From Balanoglossus misakiensis (Eukaryota > Hemichordata): DNA of 64,000 nt. The notes under the pieces are model-generated. The model made no database searches. It was given only the letters and a program-made list of their open reading frames with translations, and was not told the DNA's origin. Location: positions 4,030,001-4,094,000 of the forward strand of contig CM082587.2 in NCBI GenBank assembly GCA_040954595.2. The letters are read 5' to 3'. Positions 51,163-63,100 of the stretch are shown here, in pieces (position 1 is the stretch's first letter; each line of letters opens with the position of its first letter). The translations under genes were made by a program, and so were the position numbers.

Positions 51163-54100
51163 ATGGCTTATAGCTCATGATTTTTATCAAACAATGACAA
51201 TTTTTCGAGTTTGCGAATTTTGAAAATTTGGTCATTTTTTGAAAAAACCATGGGTTATAGCTCAGGAAAATCGTCAAAAATCGAGGATTTTTCGAGTTTG
51301 CGAATTTTGAAAATTTGGTCATTTTTTGAAAAAACCATGGGTTATAGCTCAGGAAAATCGTCAAAAATCGAGGATTTTTCGAGTTTGCGAATTTTGAAAA
51401 TTTGGTCATTTTTTGAAAAAACCATGGGTTATAGCTCAGGAAAATCGTCAAAAATCGAGGATTTTTCGAGTTTGCGAATTTTGAAAATTTGGTCATTTTT
51501 TGAAAAAACCATGGGTTATAGCTCAGGAAAATCGTCAAAAATCGAGGATTTTTCGAGTTTGCGAATTTTGAAAATTTGGTCATTTTTTGAAAAAACCATG
51601 GGTTATAGCTCAGGAAAATCGTCAAAAATCGAGGATTTTTCGAGTTTGCGAATTTTGAAAATTTGGTCATTTTTTGAAAAAACCATGGGTTATAGCTCAG
51701 GAAAATCGTCAAAAATCGAGGATTTTTCGAGTTTGCGAATTTTGAAAATTTGGTCATTTTTTGAAAAAACCATGGGTTATAGCTCAGGAAAATCGTCAAA
51801 AATCGAGGATTTTTCGAGTTTGCGAATTTTGAAAATTTGGTCATTTTTTGAAAAAACCATGGGTTATAGCTCAGGAAAATCGTCAAAAATCGAGGATTTT
51901 TCGAGTTTGCGAATTTTGAAAATTTGGTCATTTTTTGAAAAAACCATGGGTTATAGCTCAGGAAAATCGTCAAAAATCGAGGATTTTTCGAGTTTGCGAA
52001 TTTTGAAAATTTGGTCATTTTTTGAAAAAACCATGGGTTATAGCTCAGGAAAATCGTCAAAAATCGAGGATTTTTCGAGTTTGCGAATTTTGAAAATTTG
52101 GTCATTTTTTGAAAAAACCATGGGTTATAGCTCAGGAAAATCGTCAAAAATCGAGGATTTTTCGAGTTTGCGAATTTTGAAAATTTGGTCATTTTTTGAA
52201 AAAACCATGGGTTATAGCTCAGGAAAATCGTCAAAAATCGAGGATTTTTCGAGTTTGCGAATTTTGAAAATTTGGTCATTTTTTGAAAAAACCATGGGTT
52301 ATAGCTCAGGAAAATCGTCAAAAATCGAGGATTTTTCGAGTTTGCGAATTTTGAAAATTTGGTCATTTTTTGAAAAAACCATGGGTTATAGCTCAGGAAA
52401 ATCGTCAAAAATCGAGGATTTTTCGAGTTTGCGAATTTTGAAAATTTGGTCATTTTTTGAAAAAACCATGGGTTATAGCTCAGGAAAATCGTCAAAAATC
52501 GAGGATTTTTCGAGTTTGCGAATTTTGAAAATTTGGTCATTTTTTGAAAAAACCATGGGTTATAGCTCAGGAAAATCGTCAAAAATCGAGGATTTTTCGA
52601 GTTTGCGAATTTTGAAAATTTGGTCATTTTTTGAAAAAACCATGGGTTATAGCTCAGGAAAATCGTCAAAAATCGAGGATTTTTCGAGTTTGCGAATTTT
52701 GAAAATTTGGTCATTTTTTGAAAAAACCATGGGTTATAGCTCAGGAAAATCGTCAAAAATCGAGGATTTTTCGAGTTTGCGAATTTTGAAAATTTGGTCA
52801 TTTTTTGAAAAAACCATGGGTTATAGCTCAGGAAAATCGTCAAAAATCGTGGATTTTTCGAGTTTGCGAATTTTGAAAATTTGGTCATTTTTTGAAAAAA
52901 CCATGGGTTATAGCTCAGGAAAATCGTCAAAAATCGAGGATTTTTCGAGTTTGCGAATTTTGAAAATTTGGTCATTTTTTGAAAAACCCATGGGTTATAG
53001 CTCAGGAAAATCGTCAAAAATCGAGGATTTTTCGAGTTTGCGAATTTTGAAAATTTGGTCATTTTTTGAAAAAACCATGGGTTATAGCTCAGGAAAATCG
53101 TCAAAAATCGAGGATTTTTCGAGTTTGCGAATTTTGAAAATTTGGTCATTTTTTGAAAAAACCATGGGTTATAGCTCAGGAAAATCGTCAAAAATCGAGG
53201 ATTTTTCGAGTTTGCGAATTTTGAAAATTTGGTCATTTTTTGAAAAAACCATGGGTTATAGCTCAGGAAAATCGTCAAAAATCGAGGATTTTTCGAGTTT
53301 GCGAATTTTGAAAATTTGGTCATTTTTTGAAAAAACCATGGGTTATAGCTCAGGAAAATCGTCAAAAATCGAGGATTTTTCGAGTTTGCGAATTTTGAAA
53401 ATTTGGTCATTTTTTGAAAAAACCATGGGTTATAGCTCAGGAAAATCGTCAAAAATCGAGGATTTTTCGAGTTTGCGAATTTTGAAAATTTGGTCATTTT
53501 TTGAAAAAAACATGGGTTATAGCTTAGGAAAATCGTCAAAAATCGAGGATTTTTCGAGTTTGCGAATTTTGAAAATTTGGTCATTTTTTGAAAAAACCAT
53601 GGGTTATAGCTCAGGAAAATCGTCAAAAATCGAGGATTTTTCGAGTTTGCGAATTTTGAAAATTTGGTCATTTTTTGAAAAAACCATGGGTTATAGCTCA
53701 GGAAAATCGTCAAAAATCGTGGATTTTTCGAGTTTGCGAATTTTGAAAATTTGGTCATTTTTTGAAAAAACCATGGGTTATAGCTCAGGAAAATCGTCAA
53801 AAATCGAGGATTTTTCGAGTTTGCGAATTTTGAAAATTTGGTCATTTTTTGAAAAAACCATGGGTTATAGCTCAGGAAAATCGTCAAAAATCGAGGATTT
53901 TTCGAGTTTGCGAATTTTGAAAATTTGGTCATTTTTTGAAAAAACCATGGGTTATAGCTCAGGAAAATCGTCAAAAATCGAGGATTTTTCGAGTTTGCGA
54001 ATTTTGAAAATTTGGTCATTTTTTGAAAAAACCATGGGTTATAGCTCAGGAAAATCGTCAAAAATCGAGGATTTTTCGAGTTTGCGAACTTTGAAAATTT

Positions 54101-57100
54101 GGTCATTTTTTGAAAAAACCATGGGTTATAGCTCAGGAAAATCGTCAAAAATCGAGGATTTTTCGAGTTTGCGAACTTTGAAAATTTGGTCATTTTTTGA
54201 AAAAACCATGGGTTATAGCTCAGGAAAATCGTCAAAAATCGAGGATTTTTCGAGTTTGCGAATTTTGAAAATTTGGTCATTTTTTGAAAAAACCATGGGT
54301 TATAGCTCAGGAAAATCGTCAAAAATCGAGGATTTTTCGAGTTTGCGAATTTTGAAAATTTGGTCATTTTTTGAAAAAACCATGGGTTATAGCTCAGGAA
54401 AATCGTCAAAAATCGAGGATTTTTCGAGTTTGCGAATTTTGAAAATTTGGTCATTTTTTGAAAAAACCATGGGTTATAGCTCAGGAAAATCGTCAAAAAT
54501 CGAGGATTTTTCGAGTTTGCGAATTTTGAAAATTTGGTCATTTTTTGAAAAAACCATGGGTTATAGCTCAGGAAAATCGTCAAAAATCGAGGATTTTTCG
54601 AGTTTGCGAATTTTGAAAATTTGGTCATTTTTTGAAAAAAACCATGGGTTATAGCTCAGGAAAATCGTCAAAAATCGAGGATTTTTCGAGTTTGCGAATT
54701 TTGAAAATTTGGTCATTTTTTGAAAAAACCATGGGTTATAGCTCAGGAAAATCGTCAAAAATCGAGGATTTTTCGAGTTTGCGAATTTTGATAATTTGGT
54801 CATTTTTTGAAAAAAACATGGGTTATAGCTCAGGAAAATCGTCAAAAATCGAGGATTTTTCGAGTTTGCGAATTTTGAAAATTTGGTCATTTTTTGAAAA
54901 AACCATGGGTTATAGCTCAGGAAAATCGTCAAAAATCGAGGATTTTTCGAGTTTGCGAATTTTGAAAATTTGGTCATTTTTTGAAAAAACCATGGGTTAT
55001 AGCTCAGGAAAATCGTCAAAAATCGAGGATTTTTCGAGTTTGCGAATTTTGAAAATTTGGTCATTTTTTGAAAAAACCATGGGTTATAGCTCAGGAAAAT
55101 CGTCAAAAATCGAGGATTTTTCGAGTTTGCGAATTTTGAAAATTTGGTCATTTTTTGAAAAAAACCATGGGTTAGAGCTCAGGAAAATCGTCAAAAATCG
55201 AGGATTTTTCGAGTTTGCGAATTTTGAAAATTTGGTCATTTTTTGAAAAAACCATGGGTTATAGCTCAGGAAAATCGTCAAAAATCGAGGATTTTTCGAG
55301 TTTGCGAATTTTGAAAATTTGGTCATTTTTTGAAAAAACCATGGGTTATAGCTCAGGAAAATCGTCAAAATCGAGGATTTTTCGAGTTTGCGAATTTTGA
55401 AAATTTGGTCATTTTTTGAAAAAACCATGGGTTATAGCTCAGGAAAATCGTCAAAAATCGAGGATTTTTCGAGTTTGCGAATTTTGAAAATTTGGTCATT
55501 TTTTGAAAAAACCATGGGTTATAGCTCAGGAAAATCGTCAAAAATCGAGGATTTTTCGAGTTTGCGAATTTTGAAAATTTGGTCATTTTTTGAAAAAACC
55601 ATGGGTTATAGCTCAGGAAAATCGTCAAAAATCGAGGATTTTTCGAGTTTGCGAATTTTGAAAATTTGGTCATTTTTTGAAAAAACCATGGGTTATAGCT
55701 CAGGAAAATCGTCAAAAATCGAGGATTTTTCGAGTTTGCGAATTTTGAAAATTTGGTCATTTTTTGAAAAAAACCATGGGTTATAGCTCAGGAAAATCGT
55801 CAAAAATCGAGGATTTTTCGAGTTTGCGAATTTTGAAAATTTGGTCATTTTTTGAAAAAACCATGGGTTATAGCTCAGGAAAATCGTCAAAAATCGAGGA
55901 TTTTTCGAGTTTGCGAATTTTGAAAATTTGGTCATTTTTTGAAAAAACCATGGGTTATAGCTCAGGAAAATCGTCAAAAATCGAGGATTTTTCGAGTTTG
56001 CGAATTTTGAAAATTTGGTCATTTTTTGAAAAAACCATGGGTTATAGCTCAGGAAAATCGTCAAAAATCGAGGATTTTTCGAGTTTGCGAATTTTGAAAA
56101 TTTGGTCATTTTTTGAAAAAACCATGGGTTATAGCTCAGGAAAATCGTCAAAAATCGAGGATTTTTCGAGTTTGCGAATTTTGAAAATTTGGTCATTTTT
56201 TGAAAAAACCATGGGTTATAGCTCAGGAAAATCGTCAAAAATCGAGGATTTTTCGAGTTTGCGAATTTTGAAAATTTGGTCATTTTTTGAAAAAACCATG
56301 GGTTATAGCTCAGGAAATCGTCAAAAATCGAGGATTTTTCGAGTTTGCGAATTTTGAAAATTTGGTCATTTTTTGAAAAAACCATGGGTTATAGCTCAGG
56401 AAAATCGTCAAAAATCGAGGATTTTTCGAGTTTGCGAATTTTGAAAATTTGGTCATTTTTTGAAAAAACCATGGGTTATAGCTCAGGAAAATCGTCAAAA
56501 ATCGAGGATTTTTCGAGTTTGCGAATGAATTTTGAAAATTTGGTCATTTTTTGAAAAAACCATGGGTTATAGCTCAGGAAAATCGTCAAAAATCGAGGAT
56601 TTTTCGAGTTTGCGAATTTTGAAAATTTGGTCATTTTTTGAAAAAACCATGGGTTATAGCTCAGGAAAATCTTCAAAAATCGAGGATTTTTCGAGTTTGC
56701 GAATTTTGAAAATTTGGTCATTTTTTGAAAAAACCATGGGTTATAGCTCAGGAAAATCGTCAAAAATCGAGGATTTTTCGAGTTTGCGAATTTTGAAAAT
56801 TTGGTCATTTTTTGAAAAAACCATGGGTTATAGCTCAGGAAAATCGTCAAAAATCGAGGATTTTTCGAGTTTGCGAATTTTGAAAATTTGGTCATTTTTT
56901 GAAAAAACCATGGGTTATAGCTCAGGAAAATCGTCAAAAATCGAGGATTTTTCGAGTTTGCGAATTTTGAAAATTTGGTCATTTTTTGAAAAAACCATGG
57001 GTTATAGCTCAGGAAAATCGTCAAAAATCGAGGATTTTTCGAGTTTGCGAATTTTGAAAATTTGGTCATTTTTTGAAAAAACCATGGGTTATAGCTCAGG

Positions 57101-60100
57101 AAAATCGTCAAAAATCGAGGATTTTTCGAGTTTGCGAATTTTGAAAATTTGGTCATTTTTTGAAAAAACCATGGGTTATAGCTCAGGAAAATCGTCAAAA
57201 ATCGAGGATTTTTCGAGTTTGCGAATTTTGAAAATTTGGTCATTTTTTGAAAAAACCATGGGTTATAGCTCAGGAAAATCGTCAAAAATCGAGGATTTTT
57301 CGAGTTTGCGAATTTTGAAAATTTGGTCATTTTTTGAAAAAACCATGGGTTATAGCTCAGGAAAATCGTCAAAAATCGAGGATTTTTCGAGTTTGCGAAT
57401 TTTGAAAATTTGGTCATTTTTTGAAAAAACCATGGGTTATAGCTCAGGAAAATCGTCAAAAATCGAGGATTTTTCGAGTTTGCGAATTTTGAAAATTTGG
57501 TCATTTTTTGAAAAAACCATGGGTTATAGCTCAGGAAAATCGTCAAAAATCGAGGATTTTTCGAGTTTGCGAATTTTGAAAATTTGGTCATTTTTTGAAA
57601 AAACCATGGGTTATAGCTCAGGAAAATCGTCAAAAATCGAGGATTTTTCGAGTTTGCGAATTTTGAAAATTTGGTCATTTTTTGAAAAAACCATGGGTTA
57701 TAGCTCAGGAAAATCGTCAAAAATCGAGGATTTTTCGAGTTTGCGAATTTTGAAAATTTGGTCATTTTTTGAAAAAACCATGGGTTATAGCTCAGGAAAA
57801 TCGTCAAAAATCGAGGATTTTTCGAGTTTGCGAATTTTGAAAATTTGGTCATTTTTTGAAAAAACCATGGGTTATAGCTCAGGAAAATCGTCAAAAATCG
57901 AGGATTTTTCGAGTTTGCGAATTTTGAAAATTTGGTCATTTTTTGAAAAAACCATGGGTTATAGCTCAGGAAAATCGTCAAAAATCGAGGATTTTTCGAG
58001 TTTGCGAATTTTGAAAATTTGGTCATTTTTTGAAAAAACCATGGGTTATAGCTCAGGAAAATCGTCAAAAATCGAGGATTTTTCGAGTTTGCGAATTTTG
58101 AAAATTTGGTCATTTTTTGAAAAAACCATGGGTTATAGCTCAGGAAAATCGTCAAAAATCGAGGATTTTTCGAGTTTGCGAACTTTGAAAATTTGGTCAT
58201 TTTTTGAAAAAACCATGGGTTATAGCTCAGGAAAATCGTCAAAAATCGAGGATTTTTCGAGTTTGCGAATTTTGAAAATTTGGTCATTTTTTGAAAAAAC
58301 CATGGGTTATAGCTCAGGAAAATCGTCAAAAATCGAGGATTTTTCGAGTTTGCGAATTTTGAAAATTTGGTCATTTTTTGAAAAAACCATGGGTTATAGC
58401 TCAGGAAAATCGTCAAAAATCGAGGATTTTTCGAGTTTGCGAATTTTAAAAATTTGGTCATTTTATGAAAAAACCATCGGTTATAGCTCAGGAAAATCGT
58501 CAAAAATCGAGGATTTTTCGAGTTTGCGAATTTTGAAAATTTGGTCATATTATGAAAAAACCATGGGTTATAGCTCAGGAAAATCGTCAAAAATCGAGGA
58601 TTTTTCGAGTTTGCGAATTTTGAAAATTTGGTCATTTTTTGAAAAAACCATGGGTTATAGCTCAGGAAAATCGTCAAAAATCGAGGATTTTTCGAGTTTG
58701 CGAATTTTGAAAATTTGGTCATTTTTTGAAAAAACCATGGGTTATAGCTCAGGAAAATCGTCAAAAATCGAGGATTTTTCGAGTTTGCGAATTTTGAAAA
58801 TTTGGTCATTTTTTGAAAAAACCATGGGTTATAGCTCAGGAAAATCGTCAAAAATCGAGGATTTTTCGAGTTTGCGAATTTTGAAAATTTGGTCATTTTT
58901 TGAAAAAACCATGGGTTATAGCTCAGGAAAATCGTCAAAAATCGAGGATTTTTCGAGTTTGCGAATTTTGAAAATTTGGTCATTTTTTGAAAAAACCATG
59001 GGTTATAGCTCAGGAAAATCGTCAAAAATCGAGGATTTTTCGAGTTTGCGAATTTTGAAAATTTGGTCATTTTTTGAAAAAACCATGGGTTATAGCTCAG
59101 GAAAATCGTCAAAAATCGAGGATTTTTCGAGTTTGCGAACTTTGAAAATTTGGTCATTTTTTGAAAAAACCATGGGTTATAGCTCAGGAAAATCGTCAAA
59201 AATCGAGGATTTTTCGAGTTTGCGAATTTTGAAAATTTGGTCATTTTTTGAAAAAACCATGGGTTATAGCTCAGGAAAATCGTCAAAAATCGAGGATTTT
59301 TCGAGTTTGCGAATTTTGAAAATTTGGTCATTTTTTGAAAAAACCATGGGTTATAGCTCAGGAAAATCGTCAAAAATCGAGGATTTTTCGAGTTTGCGAA
59401 TTTTAAAAATTTGGTCATTTTATGAAAAAACCATGGGTTATAGCTCAGGAAAATCGTCAAAAATCGAGGATTTTTCGAGTTTGCGAATTTTGAAAATTTG
59501 GTCATATTATGAAAAAACCATGGGTTATAGCTCAGGAAAATCGTCAAAAATCGAGGATTTTTCGAGTTTGCGAACTTTGAAAATTTGGTCATTTTATGAA
59601 AAAACCATGGGTTATAGCTCAGGTAAATCGTCAAAAATCGAGGATTTTTCGAGTTTGCGAATTTTGAAAATTTGGTCATTTTTTGAAAAAACCATGGGTT
59701 ATAGCTCAGGAAAATCGTCAAAAATCGAGGATTTTTCGAGTTTGCGAATTTTGAAAATTTGGTCATTTTTTGAAAAACCATGGGTTATAGCTCAGGAAAA
59801 TCGTCAAAAATCGAGAATTTTTCGAGTTTGCGAATTTTGAAAATTTGGTCATTTTATGAAAAAACCATGGGTTATAGCTCAGGAAAATCGTCAAAAATCG
59901 AGGATTTTTCGAGTTTGCGAATTTTGAAAATTTGGTCATTTTATGAAAAAACCATGGGTTATAGCTCAGGAAAATCGTCAAAAATCGAGGATTTTTCGAG
60001 TTTGCGAATTTTGAAAATTTGGTCATTTTATGAAAAAACCATGGGTTATAGCTCAGGAAAATCGTCAAAAATCGAGGATTTTTCGAGTTTGCGAATTTTG

Positions 60101-63100
60101 AAAATTTGGTCATTTTTTGAAAAAAACCATGGGTTATAGCTCAGGAAAATCGTCAAAAATCGAGGATTTTTCGAGTTTGCGAATTTTGAAAATTTGGTCA
60201 TTTTTTGAAAAAACCATGGGTTATAGCTCAGGAAAATCGTCAAAAATCGAGGATTTTTCGAGTTTGCGAATTTTGAAAATTTGGTCATTTTTTGAAAAAA
60301 CCATGGGTTATAGCTCAGGAAAATCGTCAAAAATCGAGGATTTTTCGAGTTTGCGAATTTTGAAAATTTGGTCATTTTTTGAAAAAACCATGGGTTATAG
60401 CTCAGGAAAATCGTCAAAAATCGAGGATTTTTCGAGTTTGCGAATTTTGAAAATTTGGTCATTTTTTGAAAAAACCATGGGTTATAGCTCAGGAAAATCG
60501 TCAAAAATCGAGGATTTTTCGAGTTTGCGAATTTTGAAAATTTGGTCATTTTTTGAAAAAACCATGGGTTATAGCTCAGGAAAATCGTCAAAAATCGAGG
60601 ATTTTTCGAGTTTGCGAATTTTGAAAATTTGGTCATTTTTTGAAAAAACCATGGGTTATAGCTCAGGAAAATCGTCAAAAATCGAGGATTTTTCGAGTTT
60701 GCGAATTTTGAAAATTTGGTCATTTTTTGAAAAAACCATGGGTTATAGCTCAGGAAAATCGTCAAAAATCGAGGATTTTTCGAGTTTGCGAACTTTGAAA
60801 ATTTGGTCATTTTTTGAAAAAACCATGGGTTATAGCTCAGGAAAATCGTCAAAAATCGAGGATTTTTCGAGTTTGCGAATTTTGAAAATTTGGTCATTTT
60901 TTGAAAAAACCATGGGGTATAGCTCAGGAAAATCGTCAAAAATCGAGAATTTTTCGAGTTTGCGAATTTTGAAAATTTGGTCATTTTTTTGAAAAAACCA
61001 TGGGTTATAGCTCAGGAAAATCGTCAAAAATCGAGGATTTTTCGAGTTTGCGAATATTGAAAATTTGGTCATTTTTTGAAAAAACCATGGGTTATAGCTC
61101 AGGAAAATCGTCAAAAATCGAGGATTTTTCGAGTTTGCGAATTTTGAAAATTTGGTCATTTTTTGAAAAAACCATGGGTTATAGCTCAGGAAAATCGTCA
61201 AAAATCGAGGATTTTTCGAGTTTGCGAATTTTGAAAATTTGGTCATTTTTTGAAAAAACCATGGGTTATAGCTCAGGAAAATCGTCAAAAATCGAGGATT
61301 TTTCGAGTTTGCGAATTTTGAAAATTTGGTCATTTTTTGAAAAAACCATGGGTTATAGCTCAGGAAAATCGTCAAAAATCGAGGATTTTTCGAGTTTGCG
61401 AATTTTGAAAATTTGGTCATTTTTTGAAAAAACCATGGGTTATAGCTCAGGAAAATCGTCAAAAATCGAGGATTTTTCGAGTTTGCGAATTTTGAAAATT
61501 TGGTCATTTTTTGAAAAAAACCATGGGTTATAGCTCAGGAAAATCGTCAAAAATCGAGGATTTTTCGAGTTTGCGAATTTTGAAAATTTGGTCATTTTTT
61601 GAAAAAACCATGGGTTATAGCTCAGGAAAATCGTCAAAAATCGAGGATTTTTCGAGTTTGCGAATTTTGAAAATTTGGTCATTTTTTGAAAAAAACATGG
61701 GTTATAGCTCAGGAAAATCGTCAAAAATCGAGGATTTTTCGAGTTTGCGAATTTTGAAAATTTGGTCATTTTTTGAAAAAACCATGGGTTATAGCTCAGG
61801 AAAATCGTCAAAAATCGAGGATTTTTCGAGTTTGCGAATTTTGAAAATTTGGTCATTTTTTGAAAAAACCATGGGTTATAGCTCAGGAAAATCGTCAAAA
61901 ATCGAGGATTTTTCGAGTTTGCGAATTTTGAAAATTTGGTCATTTTTTGAAAAAACCATGGGTTATAGCTCAGGAAAATCGTCAAAAATCGAGGATTTTT
62001 CGAGTTTGCGAATTTTGAAAATTTGGTCATTTTTTGAAAAAACCATGGGTTATAGCTCAGGAAAATCGTCAAAAATCGAGGATTTTTCGAGTTTGCGAAT
62101 TTTGAAAATTTGGTCATTTTTTGAAAAAACCATGGGTTATAGCTCAGGAAAATCGTCAAAAATCGAGGATTTTTCGAGTTTGCGAATTTTGAAAATTTGG
62201 TCATTTTTTGAAAAAACCATGGGTTATAGCTCAGGAAAATCGTCAAAAATCGAGGATTTTTCGAGTTTGCGAATTTTGAAAATTTGGTCATTTTTTGAAA
62301 AAACCATGGGTTATAGCTCAGGAAAATCTTCAAAAATCGAGGATTTTTCGAGTTTGCGAATTTTGAAAATTTGGTCATTTTTTGAAAAAACCATGGGTTA
62401 TAGCTCAGGAAAATCGTCAAAAATCGAGGATTTTTCGAGTTTGCGAATTTTGAAAATTTGGTCATTTTTTGAAAAAACCATGGGTTATAGCTCAGGAAAA
62501 TCGTCAAAAATCGAGGATTTTTCGAGTTTGCGAATTTTGAAAATTTGGTCATTTTTTGAAAAAACCATGGGTTATAGCTCAGGAAAATCGTCAAAAATCG
62601 AGGATTTTTCGAGTTTGCGAATTTTGAAAATTTGGTCATTTTTTGAAAAAACCATGGGTTATAGCTCAGGAAAATCGTCAAAAATCGAGGATTTTTCGAG
62701 TTTGCGAATTTTGAAAATTTGGTAATTTTTTGAAAAAACCATGGGTTATAGCTCAGGAAAATCGTCAAAAATCGAGGATTTTTCGAGTTTGCGAATTTTG
62801 AAAATTTGGTCATTTTTTGAAAAAACCATGGGTTATAGCTCAGGAAAATCGTCAAAAATCGAGGATTTTTCGAGTTTGCGAATTTTGAAAATTTGGTCAT
62901 TTTTTGAAAAAACCATGGGTTATAGCTCAGGAAAATCGTCAAAAATCGAGGATTTTTCGAGTTTGCGAATTTTGAAAATTTGGTCATTTTTTGAAAAAAC
63001 CATGGGTTATAGCTCAGGAAAATCGTCAAAAATCGAGGATTTTTCGAGTTTGCGAATTTTGAAAATTTGGTCATTTTTTGAAAAAACCATGGGTTATAGC

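Noticed and set aside
51250-51336. CENP-B box in the satellite monomer
   Set aside because: The TTTCGAGTTTGCGAATT segment does not match the CENP-B box core (TTCG....A..CGGG).
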